Source of the DNA: Sambucus nigra
Lineage: Eukaryota > Streptophyta > Magnoliopsida > Dipsacales > Adoxaceae
Length of the DNA: 64,000 nt
NCBI GenBank assembly: GCA_949130495.1
Contig: OX422216.1
Coordinates: forward strand, 100,013,967 to 100,077,966
Reading direction: 5' to 3'
Below, one piece after another: positions 1 through 10,650 of this stretch (positions are counted from its first letter, which is position 1; each line of letters begins with the position of its first letter). The notes under the pieces were generated by a model, which was given only the letters and a program-made list of their open reading frames with translations, made no database searches and was not told where the DNA came from. The position numbers and the translations under genes were made by a program.

Positions 1-561
1 ATTAGAATGGGGTATTTATGAGGATGACCTGTGTGGGATGTGTGGATCAGAGAGGGAAACATATAACCATCTGTTCTCTTAATGAAACCTTAGTAAAAGT
101 ATTTGGGAGGAGGTTATGCTTAGAAACCAGTGTTACAGGGATGTTCAAAGTTTGAGTAGAGAGTTGTCCTTGGCCATTGTTAACCACTCTACCAAGATTT
201 TATGTGAAAATATTAGATCCCTTTCGTTCACTACAATTATCTACTGCATTTGGATGGAGAGTAATACTAGGTACTTTAAGCATGTCTTCAATTCCCTAAA
301 CACCATTGTGAAGGGTATTAAAAACATGGTTAGTGCAAAAGCTCTTACATGGAGGAAGGATAGAAGGAACTATAATAACTGGATGGCTTGTATGCACTGG
401 AACATTCCTGAAGATATGCTTCAAAGTTAGTTTATGTTAGGCTTTTAGCCTTGGTTTGTTGTTTGCCTTTGGGGTATGCCCCGAGTTTTTTGGTCTATTG
501 AGGTTATCCCTCTCTGTATTCTTTTTTTTCCTTTTATACAATTAATTTTCCTAAAAAAAAA
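1..561 (+). mobile_element. LINE 3' end, RNase-H-less L1 family (left end outside window)
   Basis: This is the tail of a plus-strand L1-type LINE: the C-terminal end of ORF2, a 3' UTR of about 120 bp and a short poly-A (about 553-561). The ORF2 tail resembles the end of the minus-strand LINE at 61.1-64 kb, with a shared TTIYC-WME motif. The 3' UTR carries GGGGTATGCCCC, which recurs in three other LINE ends in this window. Directly after the poly-A the sequence reads as copia gag, so the LINE probably inserted into that gag; its other flank lies outside the window. Confidence 0.8.
116..430 (+). pseudogene. C-terminal remnant of LINE ORF2
   Basis: The 104-residue open stretch is the extreme C-terminus of a non-LTR retrotransposon ORF2, downstream of the reverse transcriptase, in the region after the zf-RVT domain. 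It contains SFTTIIYCIWME, close to SFSTTIYCLWME in the ORF2 piece at 61369-62406. No RNase H domain follows before the stop and 3' UTR, so this family lacks the RNase H seen in the intact LINE at 5.1-10.9 kb. The first Met is only where the open frame begins in a decayed copy; upstream bases 1-115 continue the element in a broken frame. It is not expected to be functional. Confidence 0.75.
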
Positions 562-1760
562 CTTTGTCGACCGTAATAGGAAGAATATGGATGGTCCTAA
601 GAAGGTGGATGACTGGGACATATGCTTTTAATTCCAAGGGCCAGGGAATTATTCTCATGAGTGTACCACTAGACTAAAGAAGGAGGAACTACTCAAATTG
701 GATGGCTTGTATGTATTGGAACATTCCTAAAGATAGGCTTCTAAGCTAGTTTTGTTAGTCTTTTAGCTTTGGGTTTTGTTTGCCTTTGGGGTATGCCCCA
801 AGGTTTATGATATATTGAGGTGTTTTATCCCTCTCTTGTATTCTTGTCTATCTGTTTAATTATTTAATTTTCACAAAAAAAGGAAGGAGGTCAAGAAATT
901 GTCGGTATCTAATACTACCCTTATTGAAAGTGAGTCGAAAGAGGAAGTTAATTCACCCACTGATCGCAACTTCATTGCGTTCATGGCTAGTCATGTGGGC
1001 TTAAATGAAGTGTCTTCATCCTATGAAGATGATCATGTGAATGATGGTTTGAAGGTCCGGTGTTTAGGTTTCCAAGTTACTGAGGAGATGAGCATTGGTG
1101 AATAAGAATAGGAGGAAGAAGAGAGTGAGCTTTAAGTGGCCTTTTCAGGACTGGGTTATTGAATTTAAAAAAAAGTCTAAGGAATGTGCCATAGGTGATG
1201 ATAATGCTAAATTTATTGAGTATCATAAGGAACATGAGAGAACTCTTAAGGAGAAGATCGAGTATCTTGAGGGTGAGAGAAATAGCCTCCGATGTTTGAT
1301 ACAGGTTTTAGAAAGGAGTTTCTTGAGTTTGAAGAGTCTAGGCATTTGCTCGAGTCAAGGATTGCAGAGTAAGAAGAGAAATTTAAAGACTTGAGTAATG
1401 TCAAATTTAATTTGGAGTATAGGTTGGAGATGTTGGATAAAATGTTAGTTATCATTCGAATCAAAGATAACAAGTGTGGGATTGACTTTGCTGATATAGA
1501 TACTTTCGCTGCTAAATCTAAGAGCATTCTTTTGAGAGAGCTGACCAAAACTAGGGGCATTATAAAGGCCAACCTAATGGTAACATTCTTCATGTATACA
1601 CTTTTACACATTGCAGTAGGAAAGGTCACAGCAGGAGACTTTGTTATGATTCTATAAAAGCTCCTAGTAACGCTAAGACTAGTGTCACCAAAGTTCCCTA
1701 AGACCATGTCTGTCATGTTACACTTATGTAGATTAGGAGATCTAATATGGAGGCACTTAA
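562..1760 (+). pseudogene. Decayed Ty1/copia gag fragment, interrupted by a LINE stub
   Basis: Read across a LINE insertion at 687-882, the plus strand encodes a degenerate copia gag. A broken zinc knuckle lies at about 625-665, ending in GNYSHEC, with one Cys replaced, an in-frame stop and the His changed to Asn. The frame then continues with an acidic region (899-1105), a coiled-coil-like segment (about 1215-1330) and a second zinc-knuckle-like remnant near 1715-1745. The order knuckle, acidic/coiled-coil, second knuckle is the same as in the copia gag at 37.4-39.75 kb. Frameshifts separate the open pieces at 899-1105, 1095-1394 and 1391-1657. No protease, integrase or reverse transcriptase follows. 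The assignment rests on motif order rather than on a search. Confidence 0.55.
687..882 (+). mobile_element. 5'-truncated LINE 3' end with target-site duplication
   Basis: A 196-bp copy of the LINE 3' end seen at 1-561: the last ORF2 codons, the 3' UTR with GGGGTATGCCCC, and an A-rich tail. It is flanked by GAAGGAGG at 679-686 and 883-890, an 8-bp direct repeat consistent with target-primed insertion. Removing it and one repeat restores the copia gag frame across the junction, which supports the boundaries. Confidence 0.8.
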
Positions 1761-2972
1761 TGTTAGGCTTATTGATTCTCGCATTCTTCTACACGATTCA
1801 TAACATGCTATATATTATGAGTGATTGCTTGCATATTTGTCATACACTAGTGTTGTGCTTTATGCTATATGTTATTTCTAGTGTTATATAGTATTTATCT
1901 TTTGTTTTTTAATTTTCCATTTTTTGGGTCTTAATGAGAAAAATACGAAAAGATTTTGTTTGTAATTTGAGTTGTTCTTTTTAAATTGGTATCATTTTGA
2001 GAAATGTTTAAAAACTCAAAAAGATTTATTTTTGTTTTTGTGTATGTTAGTTTTACACATATGGTGTGGCATATCAATGTGTTTAAATCCCATTTCTTCT
2101 ATATATACATGTGACTAGGAAATTTGATTTTGATTTTGATTTTTCATTTCTTGGATTGTTCTTAATCATGTTTACATGAAGTTGTTTGAAATTGATTTGC
2201 ATGATGGTTTCACTTTGAATATGCTTTGCATGCACTTGTCCATGAAACAACCATTGCTTGCGAGTTTGTTCGATATTTAAAAAAAATATGAGTATGCGTG
2301 GGAAAGGGCTACGAAAGGAGAAATCTCATTTGAGTGAAAGTCCACCATTGGCAAGAGCCTAAAAGATTGAGAGGCAATAAAAAAAGAAAAAATTACCAAG
2401 GCCCAATTTTTGCAATGATACTTCAAAAATTAGATATCTTTAAAAGAAAAAGGAGAGAGAAAAATGATATATTTTTTAGGTTGTTTAGTTGAAGATCAAT
2501 GGGCTTGCACAATGAATGCAAGTTGAACTTAATTGTTTTTATGTTATTAATTCGAGAATCAACAACATTTCTAAGCAAGTGTGCATTGTGTTCGTTTGTC
2601 CTTTTGAGTTATTTATTTAACATGTGAGGCTACATCGAATGTTAATAAATCTTTGTTGTAAAATAAATATACTTGAAGGTTTTTAAGTGATTGGGTGATT
2701 TTCTCTTATTTCTAGTTCATGCCCCTTCACTCCGTAGCACTATGTTTAGACACGTTAATATTATGCGGGTGTGTAAAGATTACATGTTTGTGTCTTTTGT
2801 GGCCGTTTATACATATATATAGATGTGATTTATTGGTTATGTATCGTTATATATATGGTATGTTTTATGTTTTTAGTCTTTGCATTTTCATTTACTTCAC
2901 GCCTTCCTTATGCTTAATATTTTATTAATATTGGCATGTGTTATGTTCATCTTGGTATCTTATACTAAATGA
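1761..2972. other. AT-rich spacer, no gene recognised
   Basis: The sequence is AT-rich with no convincing coding frame on either strand. The short open frames are low-complexity or rich in hydrophobic residues and match nothing I recognise. It may be remnant LTR or leader sequence of the copia fragment to its left, but I found no LTR ends, primer site or terminal repeats. Confidence 0.4.
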
Positions 2973-3159
2973 TTTCTTTTTTAAGAGAAATGGGAGATTT
3001 ATTGAGATGTACAACTAAGAATAGCCCTCACCAAGGGGCTTATAATTGAAGAGAATAAATAAAGAAATTGAGGTTCTTTATAAGAAGAACCCTTAAAACT
3101 AAAAGAAAAGAAGATGAAATCAAGCATAAACATATGTAGTATAGGGAATTTGAAGCTTA

Positions 3160-3582
3160 TCAATTGAATTGCCTTTGAAGAAGATCTAGTTGATAGGAAA
3201 ATAAAGATTGAGTATGAACACTGCGAAGCTTGGCCGAGAAATCAGCTGCCATGTTAGCTTCTTTATGGACATGATTGAATTTGCAAGATATATGAGAGGA
3301 AATGAATGTCATCTCATCTACATACAATTTAATTTTTTGAGGACATTTAACTTTCTTATCTAACACATCTATTAGAATTTTAGAGTATGATTCGTTGGGC
3401 ACTTCATGGTCCTTAAGGTCTTGAAAATGAATCAAACCATGAAGAAGAGCAGTTGCCTCCGCTTCTAAACTTGACTTGCTTCCAAAGAAAGGGTAAAATG
3501 AAAAAACCACCATACCTAGGTGGTTTTTCAATACAACTCCTCCACCACTTGAACATAGATTATCGAAAGAACTACTGTCCAT
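3160..3582 (-). pseudogene. RNase H domain of the old LINE
   Basis: The 140 residues match the C-terminal RNase H (RVT_3 type) of plant L1 elements: a DSSS start in place of the usual TDGS, a glycine-rich SSGGGVV strand, then LEAEATALLHGL with the acidic residue of helix A. These are followed by a SYSKILIDVL strand in which the expected Asp is replaced, and by HVHKEANMAADFSAK with the final Asp. The same block ends ORF2 of the intact LINE (about residues 1205-1345). Two of the usual catalytic acids are changed, so it is probably inactive. It is followed by a short 3' UTR and poly-A. Confidence 0.85.
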
Positions 3583-4865
3583 ATTTAATTTTAAGATCCC
3601 TTATGGAGGAAGAAATTCGTGGACCAACATAAGCTCTCATCTATTAATAGAAGGATGAACTTTGGATAGATTGATACAAGCATAAATGTGCTTGATAATG
3701 TATGAAAATAACATAGGAGAATTCTCATACTTGGCCTCGTTTCTATTGATCCATAAATGCCAACAAATTGAAATTGGAATAACCTTATAAACTGATATAA
3801 TAGCACTCTTTGAATTTAACCACCAAGAGATCATCCCTTGTCTAATAGAGCCTGAATGAGATACCACCCCAAACATGTTGTTAAAATGAGCCCATGCCTT
3901 GACAACAATTTCACTAGAAGAGAGTAAATGATCAATAGTTTCTTCAGAATTTTCTTTACATTACACACATTTGGAGGGACATCTGATACCTATTTTCCTT
4001 ATGTTATCATCTCTGGGCAGAAAATCTCTAAGCATTTTCCAATTGAGAATAGATATTTTAATAGGAATGTTAGAATCCCACAAAAATTTGGAAGATCGAA
4101 CCTCAATTTCACTTTCTCTAACTGAGTTCCAAGATGATGAAAAACTAAATTCGCCTGAAGTACTAGCAGTCAAGATTATTTTATCATGATGGATATTCCA
4201 TCTCTCAACTTGAACAATTTAATCCACTAGATTTACAAGCAAAGTTCAAGAAGTTTCTTTATATCCCATTGCCTTCCACAATCCCATAAATCTTTTACTT
4301 TAGCACTTCTTTGAAGCCTTATTGTGTCGATGAGAGGCCCTGCATCTGACTAGTTATCCCTAAATAGATCAACGTCTCGACTACCCAACCTCGATTTGGT
4401 ATTATATTTATCAACATGTCTAACCACACACATCCTTCCCCATACATTAGAAAAAGACTTTGGAACCACTTTTTTTTACAACATTTGTCCTTGATAAATC
4501 TAGATTATATAAAGTTAGTACATCTAAATTGCCAGCAACGTTTAATGGATAGGGACTTGCAAATATTAGATATATTTTTAATTCCAAGACTCCATCACTA
4601 ATTGGTCTGGTAATTTGGTCCCATTTGGAATAATAATGCTTTTTTCTTCATTGGAAGCGCCCCGAAAGAATCTAGCAAACATAACATCTAGTCTGCATAT
4701 CACATGCGTAGTAGGACTAACTCCAGCTATTGTGTCAATAGATATGGGAGCTAGCACAGTCTTGATAATAACAACCATGCTTCCCATAGTAACGCACATG
4801 GATTTCCAACCATCGAGAGTAGATCTCATCTTCTGAAACTAGTGCTCAAAATGGGAATTCTTCAT

Positions 4866-5126
4866 TTACCTGCAAATAAAGGACAACCTAAATATAAAAT
4901 GGGGAATTTTTTTGTTAGTAAAACGAGTTAATAAAAAAATTTCTCTAGTAACTGCTGTAGAAATGATTTTAGATAAGTATATCTTGCTCATAGAATTATT
5001 AAGCCTCAGCTCTTCAGCCCTCTCATAATATATGATGATTCCCATAATAATTTTTAAATATTTTTTTGCAGTAGAGGAGAAAATGATCAAATCATCAACA
5101 TAAGCTAGATGATTAATTTTAGGACA
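4866..5126 (-). pseudogene. Reverse transcriptase palm fragment of the old LINE
   Basis: On the minus strand the frame reads AYVDDLIIFSST followed by a helix resembling the region after FADDIILFSS in the intact LINE. YVDD is the catalytic metal-binding motif of the polymerase and is retained here. The piece is truncated at 5126 by the insertion of the younger LINE; the upstream fingers and palm resume at 10879. A conserved VSGQKVN-type motif downstream is degenerate. Confidence 0.85.
5114..5126. repeat. Left target-site duplication of the intact LINE
   Basis: TAATTTTAGGACA here is repeated exactly at 10866-10878 after the poly-A tail. It lies in the reverse transcriptase of the older LINE, and collapsing the two copies restores that gene's frame. 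Confidence 0.93.
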
Positions 5127-5206
5127 GATGTCAAGATACTCATGGAATCATTAGTATAACATAATTTCTTTCCTCTCTCTCTCTCTCTAGGGCGTCCTAG
5201 GGTTGC
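5127..5206 (+). promoter_or_regulatory. LINE 5' UTR with CT-rich tract
   Basis: Eighty bases lie between the left target duplication and the ORF1 start. They include a (CT)n tract at about 5171-5190 followed by a TAGGGCG-type G-rich segment. L1 elements use an internal promoter in the 5' UTR, so this region should hold it if the copy is transcribed; no TATA box is obvious. The shortness could mean slight 5' truncation. Confidence 0.5.
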
Positions 5207-6538
5207 ATGGCTGCTGCTACTGCCTCCAACGTGGAGGCAGTCATTCCTCCTCCTCCACCCCCTATACCTAACCGTATTCATCCTTCCAAGTCATTTGCCT
5301 CGGTAGTAGGTAACCATTCTTCATCTTCAATAGCCCTGAAAGAAGCTACTCAATATAAAGGTGAGCCTGCACTTTTCTTTTCTGAAGAAGATATACAACA
5401 GCTTGCTGCTCCTTTTAAATATTCTCTTGTGGGTAAATTCTCTCATGGTAGGCCTGCTATCAATGACATACGTAAGGTTTTCTCATCTCTCGGTTTGAAA
5501 GCAGCGTTTAATATTGGTCTCATTGATAATAAACACATACTGATCAGATTATTTAATGAGGAAGATTTTCATCGCGTTTGGCTTAGAGAAACCTGGTTCA
5601 TACATAGATGCCCTATGCGTGTTTTCAAATGGACACCTGAGTTTCATCCTGATATGGAATCTTCGATTGTTCCTATTTGGATCACTTTGCCGCTATTGCC
5701 TATTCATTTTTATAACAAAGACAGTATTTTTTCCATTGCCAATGTTGTGGGAGCTCCCCTCAAAATGGATTTAGCAACTGCTTCGCTTTCAAGACCTAGC
5801 TTGGCTAGGATTTGCGTCGAAATTGATCTCTGTCAAGACCTCCCTAAGAGACTATGGATTGGTAACAGCGGTAAAGGCATTGGGTATTGGCAACATATAG
5901 AGTATGAGGAGATCCCTGCTTATTGTAGATTTTGTTTGAAGAAAGGTCACAAACAGGAAGACTGCAAGTTTCAAAACAAGGAAGAAGAGTACAGAATGGG
6001 GCCAGCTAATGCTGCTAAGAAAGATTTTCGAGAACCTGTGCCTATCCTAAAAGAGCCTACTAAAGAATGGGTAATAAGGAATTTTAAGAAGATTAATCCA
6101 CCTACTGAATCAGTGAAAGATGTTACAGATAATGTGAAGAGAGGGACAAATGATGATCTAAAAGAGTTGAACCAGGTCACTCCTAATGAACAGGTAGTCG
6201 AATTACCTGTGAATATTGTGACTAAGACTATGCAGATGACAACTGAGCCCGAAAACTCTCAAACAGGTACTAATCAAGATGGTGATCAAATTGAAGAAAT
6301 TGATCGAGGAAAGAATTTCAGTGAGGAAAGTACCCAAGGTGAAGACCTTGAAGTAGCAGGTTTTACCACTGTTAAAAGGAAAAAAAGAGGTAGGAGAAAC
6401 AATAATAGCCCTTCAGGTACTGGTGTTTTATGCAGATCCTCTTCTTTATCTCCAATTCGTATTCTCTCTATAGAAGGTCCCCATAAAATGCACCTCAGAT
6501 CCAACTCTAGAGCTCACCTTGATGCAGTTTCCCAATGA
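5207..6538 (+). CDS. LINE ORF1 protein (DUF4283 plus CCHC zinc knuckle)
   Basis: The 443-residue ORF1 of the intact LINE is expected to be the nucleic-acid-binding partner of the LINE RNP. A proline-rich N-terminus precedes a DUF4283-like domain (about residues 45-225, containing WIRVP-type WITLPLLP and a LARICVEIDL strand). A zf-CCHC_4 zinc knuckle of the form CX2CX4HX4C follows, with C240, C243, H248 and C253. The C-terminal half is charged and low complexity, with a basic KRKKRGRRN patch near residue 395 that could be a nuclear localisation signal. The start ATG is the first in the mRNA-like 5' UTR. Its TGA stop overlaps the ORF2 start in ATGA, so the two ORFs may be translated by termination-reinitiation. 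No frame damage is visible. Confidence 0.92.
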   Translation: MAAATASNVEAVIPPPPPPIPNRIHPSKSFASVVGNHSSSSIALKEATQYKGEPALFFSEEDIQQLAAPFKYSLVGKFSHGRPAINDIRKVFSSLGLKAAFNIGLIDNKHILIRLFNEEDFHRVWLRETWFIHRCPMRVFKWTPEFHPDMESSIVPIWITLPLLPIHFYNKDSIFSIANVVGAPLKMDLATASLSRPSLARICVEIDLCQDLPKRLWIGNSGKGIGYWQHIEYEEIPAYCRFCLKKGHKQEDCKFQNKEEEYRMGPANAAKKDFREPVPILKEPTKEWVIRNFKKINPPTESVKDVTDNVKRGTNDDLKELNQVTPNEQVVELPVNIVTKTMQMTTEPENSQTGTNQDGDQIEEIDRGKNFSEESTQGEDLEVAGFTTVKRKKRGRRNNNSPSGTGVLCRSSSLSPIRILSIEGPHKMHLRSNSRAHLDAVSQ

Positions 6539-9500
6539 TCAGTTTATTATTATGGAATATTAGAGGTATTAGTAAGAAGAAGGGTATGAGAAGAATTAAA
6601 AGGCTTACTAAAATTCACAAGATTTCAGTATTGGTTATTTTAGAACCTAAGCAGCAAGGGGATGCTATTTCTAACTTTATGCTGCAATTAGGTTTCTCAA
6701 AAGCCTATCTTAACACCTCTAGTAAGGTTTGGGTATTTTTTAAGGATGATTTTGATGGTGATGTGATTGATTCTAATGATCAAGCGATTACAGTTGCTGT
6801 TAAAAGCCCTCTATTAGACTTTCCCCTGGTATGCAGTTTTGTTTATGCTAAGTGTACCAAAATTGGTAGAAGGGAGTTGTGGAAGAATCTTTCACTTCTT
6901 TCTACCTCTGATCCATGGTTTGTTTGTGGGGATTTCAACACTATTGCTTATTCTTGGGAAAAAGCAGGTGGGAATGATAGTGATCTATCTTCTTCATTGG
7001 AATTCTTGGAATTCATGGAGAGTAATAGTCTTGTAGACTTGGGGTACACAGGTTCTGCTTTTACATGGTTTAATAAAAGGGAGGGATCTGCCAGAATTTG
7101 GAGTAGACTGGATAGGGCTCTTTCTAATGATAAGTTCCTCCATATGGGATTTGATATCAGTGTTTCTCACTTAAATAAAACTTCTTCTGATCATGCTCCT
7201 ATACTTGTCCAGATGAAGAATTCATTGGATGTTTCTATTAAACCTTTTAGATTTCTAAATTTTTGGGCCTCTCACCCTTCTTTTAAGGAGATTGTTTCAA
7301 AAAATTGGAATTCTAAAATTTCTTCTAACCCTATCTATTCAGTGGCCCTTAATCTCAAATCCCTCAAACATCATCTGGCTTATTGGAGTAGAGCCACATA
7401 TGGGGACATATTCCAATCAGTTAGAGATGCTGAAGATAAGTTGTTAGCAGCTGAAATTGCTTTTGAAGATGATCCATCTGAGCTTAATAGAGAATCCCTT
7501 GCTCAAATGGATGCTGAATTCACATTGAAGAGTGCTTTAGAAGAAGATTTCTGGAAACAAAAAGCTCAAGATAAATGGTTGAGAGAAGGTGATAAAAACA
7601 CTAAATTTTTCCACAATTCTGTAAAAGCTCGAAGAAAGAAGATGCTGATCCAAAAAATCAAGTCTGAAGCAGGTACGTGGCTAGTCAATGAGGCTGATAT
7701 TGCTAATGAAGCCATACATTTTTTTCAAAATGCTTTTCAGGATAAGGAGATCTATGGCAATGCAGATATTTTCCTAAAATGTGTCCATCAGTGTATTTCT
7801 GAAGAGCAAAACTCTTTTCTTTCGGATTATCCTCAAGAAGATGAAGTAAAGACTGTCGTGTTTGAGCTTAATGGGAGCAGTGTGGCAGGTATGGATGGGT
7901 TTTCTGGCATTTTTTTTACCAAATGTTGGGATATCATAGGAGGTGATATAGTTAAAGCTGTGCAAGGCTTCTTCTCAGGTCTGGAAATTCCCAAAATTGT
8001 CTCTGCTACTTCTATTGTTCTTGTCCCTAAGATTGAATCCCCTCAAACTCTCCATGATATGAGGCCTATAAGCTTATGTAATTTCTTTAATAAGATATTT
8101 ACTAAAGTGTTGGCTTCTAGACTTGGGAAAATTCTTCCTCAATTTATATCTGCTAATCAGAGTGGGTTCATTAAAGGCAGAGATATTACAGATAATATTC
8201 TGATTGCTCAAGAAATGTTTCACATGATCAATTACAAAAACTTTGGGGGCAATGTAGCTATCAAGTTGGACATGGATAAAGCTTATGATAGAGTCTCATG
8301 GTATTTCCTTATCCAAGTTATGAGGAAATTGGGATTCAATGAAACATGGATAGATATGATTTGGAGGGTTTTGTCTAATAATTGGTTCTCCATTTTGATA
8401 AATGGTGTTCACAAAGGCTTCTTTAAATCAGGTAGAGGGCTCAAGCAGGGGGATCCTTTATCTCCAGGGCTTTTTATTATCATGGCAGAGGCTTTTTCCA
8501 GGAATTTAAATGAGCTTCACTCCAAAACCTCTTTTAAAATGTTTAAAACTCCCATTGGGGCTCCCAAGATTAATCATTTAGCTTTTGCTGATGATATTAT
8601 TTTATTTTCTTCTGGGGATTTGAAAACTCTCAAAAAGTTGATGTTAGTTGTGCAGAATTATGAGAAGGTGTCTGGTCAGAAGGTTAATAAGCTGAAAAGT
8701 TCTATGGCTTTGTCTAACAAGCTGTCCGTTGGTGCGAAAAAGAAAATTGCTGATGTTTTAGGGTTCAAAAGCAGTCACCTTCCTTTTTATTATCTGGGCT
8801 GTCCTATATACTCAGGTAGGAAGAGAAACAGATATTTTGAGCCTTTAGTGGCTAAAATAAGATCTAGAATTGCTAGTTGGAAATCCAAGATTCTCTCCCA
8901 AGGAGGTAAACTCATTCTTATCAAACATGTTCTCTCATCTATCCCTTTATACCTTTTGTCAGCGTTGCTGCCTACTAAACAGACCATTATATCTATAGAA
9001 AAATTATTTGCTAATTTTTTCTGGAGCTCTAGTTTTGGTGACCATAGATATCACTGGTGTAAATGGAATGTTATCTCTAAACCAACAGATGAAGGGGGTC
9101 TGGGTGTTCGAAGCATTTCTGATATGAGCAAAGCTTTTTCTATGAAACTCTGGTGGAAGCTTAGAAGTCAAGACACTCTTTGGAGCAATCTCATGTCTGC
9201 TAAATACTGTAGAAAGGTGCATCCAGTCATAGCTAAAGACCTCTTGGGATCTCAAACATGGAGGAGAATGTGTAATATTCGAGCTGAAGCTGAAGCATGT
9301 ATCCTGTGGAGGATAGGAGAGGGAGAGTGCAGTGCCTTATGGGACAAGTGGTGTTCTTTTGGGCCCCTTTACCATTACACTGTAGTTTCTAATCCAATCA
9401 GAGTCAAAGACCTGTGGACTGTCGACAAAAGATGGGATGTGAACAAAATATCAGATCTTTTCCCCCAAGAGATATGCTACAAAATAATGGGAGTTAAAGT

Positions 9501-10650
9501 CAGATTGAATAACAAGAAGGATGATTGTATCTGGACAGCTACAAATGATGGAAAGTTCTCAATTAAATCAGCCTGGTCTATTATTAAAACCTCATCTATA
9601 TCCAGGTGGACTTCCTCGCTAGCTTGGCAGCAAGTTCTCCCAGTTAAGTTATCTATATTTTCTTGGAAATTAATTCAAGGTTTCCTTCCCATTGATGAAA
9701 ATCTATTCTCCATGGGATGGAATGGTCCCTCAAAATGCCACTGTTGTTCTTCTCCCCATACTGAGAGCATTAACCATGTTTTTATTCAAAGTGAGATAGC
9801 TGATGCAGTTTGGTCTCATTTTGGTAATGTTCTGGGAGTTCCTTATGTGAGATCAGATATCAAAAGCAGGTGTTTATTGTGGTGGATTACAGCTCAGAAT
9901 AATTTCAGCGGTATTTGTCAAAAATTGATGCCAATTATCATATGCTGGGCTATATGGTGTCAGAGGAATGAGTGTAGATTTAATGGTTCTTCTTCTAATA
10001 TCGCTAAAGTAATCAGAAATATTGAAGCACTTTCTTCGTCTATTTTTCAACTGATTCCCCATTCTCCTAATAAAGTCTCTATCTACTCTTTGGGTGATTT
10101 TAAAGTTATTATGGAATATTGTTTTGTGAAGTGGCATCCTCCTCCTTCTCAGGTGTTAAAGCTCAATACAGATGGTAGCTCAATACAAAATCCAGGTAAT
10201 AGTGGTGGGGGTGGTATTTTACGGAATGCTAAGGGAGATGTGATTTGGGCCTATTGTCACTTCTTTGGTGTAAAATCCAACATAGAAGCTGAAGCTCTGG
10301 CTATTTTAGAAGGATTAAGATTCTATTGGGATTTAAAAGATTATGAGCTAATTGTAGAATCTGATTCAAAGATTATTATTGAGGTTCTTAATAACAAAAT
10401 GCTCTGTCCTTGGAAAATCAGAGATATTGTGGAGGATATTCAGGTGCTTAGTGAAAGTTTCAACATCTCCTTTGTTCATGTTTTTCGAGAGGGTAATCAA
10501 CCTGCTGATTTTTTAGCCAATTTGGGTAGTCAATCTCAGCTTTCTCTTTGGTCTCTTCAAATGGATTCTTTCCCAGCTTATCTTAGAGGAGCAGTTAAGA
10601 TGGATAAATGGGGACTCTCTGCTCTAAGAATCTCAAAAATTCTAGAGTAG
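6535..10650 (+). CDS. LINE ORF2 polyprotein: endonuclease, reverse transcriptase, RNase H
   Basis: The 1371-residue ORF2 performs target-primed reverse transcription. Order: an AP-like EEP endonuclease (1-225; N8 in WNIRG, E37, D133 and N135 in GDFNT, D219/H220 in SDH); reverse transcriptase (about 470-760; D579 in LDMDKAYD, GLKQGDPLSP, catalytic FADD 684-687); a zf-RVT Cys/His-rich region (about 1040-1120); and RNase H (about 1205-1345; D1213, E1253, D1277, D1325). All of these residues are present and there is no internal stop. The start ATG overlaps the ORF1 stop by four bases. The acquired RNase H marks a plant L1 lineage different from the RNase-H-less LINEs at both ends of the window. 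Confidence 0.95.
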   Translation: MISLLLWNIRGISKKKGMRRIKRLTKIHKISVLVILEPKQQGDAISNFMLQLGFSKAYLNTSSKVWVFFKDDFDGDVIDSNDQAITVAVKSPLLDFPLVCSFVYAKCTKIGRRELWKNLSLLSTSDPWFVCGDFNTIAYSWEKAGGNDSDLSSSLEFLEFMESNSLVDLGYTGSAFTWFNKREGSARIWSRLDRALSNDKFLHMGFDISVSHLNKTSSDHAPILVQMKNSLDVSIKPFRFLNFWASHPSFKEIVSKNWNSKISSNPIYSVALNLKSLKHHLAYWSRATYGDIFQSVRDAEDKLLAAEIAFEDDPSELNRESLAQMDAEFTLKSALEEDFWKQKAQDKWLREGDKNTKFFHNSVKARRKKMLIQKIKSEAGTWLVNEADIANEAIHFFQNAFQDKEIYGNADIFLKCVHQCISEEQNSFLSDYPQEDEVKTVVFELNGSSVAGMDGFSGIFFTKCWDIIGGDIVKAVQGFFSGLEIPKIVSATSIVLVPKIESPQTLHDMRPISLCNFFNKIFTKVLASRLGKILPQFISANQSGFIKGRDITDNILIAQEMFHMINYKNFGGNVAIKLDMDKAYDRVSWYFLIQVMRKLGFNETWIDMIWRVLSNNWFSILINGVHKGFFKSGRGLKQGDPLSPGLFIIMAEAFSRNLNELHSKTSFKMFKTPIGAPKINHLAFADDIILFSSGDLKTLKKLMLVVQNYEKVSGQKVNKLKSSMALSNKLSVGAKKKIADVLGFKSSHLPFYYLGCPIYSGRKRNRYFEPLVAKIRSRIASWKSKILSQGGKLILIKHVLSSIPLYLLSALLPTKQTIISIEKLFANFFWSSSFGDHRYHWCKWNVISKPTDEGGLGVRSISDMSKAFSMKLWWKLRSQDTLWSNLMSAKYCRKVHPVIAKDLLGSQTWRRMCNIRAEAEACILWRIGEGECSALWDKWCSFGPLYHYTVVSNPIRVKDLWTVDKRWDVNKISDLFPQEICYKIMGVKVRLNNKKDDCIWTATNDGKFSIKSAWSIIKTSSISRWTSSLAWQQVLPVKLSIFSWKLIQGFLPIDENLFSMGWNGPSKCHCCSSPHTESINHVFIQSEIADAVWSHFGNVLGVPYVRSDIKSRCLLWWITAQNNFSGICQKLMPIIICWAIWCQRNECRFNGSSSNIAKVIRNIEALSSSIFQLIPHSPNKVSIYSLGDFKVIMEYCFVKWHPPPSQVLKLNTDGSSIQNPGNSGGGGILRNAKGDVIWAYCHFFGVKSNIEAEALAILEGLRFYWDLKDYELIVESDSKIIIEVLNNKMLCPWKIRDIVEDIQVLSESFNISFVHVFREGNQPADFLANLGSQSQLSLWSLQMDSFPAYLRGAVKMDKWGLSALRISKILE

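Larger units (their letters stand above)
2973..5126 (-). mobile_element. Old LINE, RNase-H-containing family, 3' part (minus strand)
   Basis: This is a degenerate minus-strand L1-type LINE with its poly-A (T-run at 2973-2982) at the left. Going leftward from 5126 it encodes the reverse transcriptase palm (YVDD at about 5095-5110), the connection region (4578-4829), a zf-RVT-like region (3961-4173), a linker (3637-3876) and RNase H (3160-3582). At 5126 it is cut exactly by the intact plus-strand LINE; the rest of its reverse transcriptase resumes at 10879. The two halves join in frame at a motif, GCPKINHLAYVDD, that matches GAPKINHLAFADD in the younger element. Numerous stops and frameshifts show it is dead. 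Confidence 0.9.
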
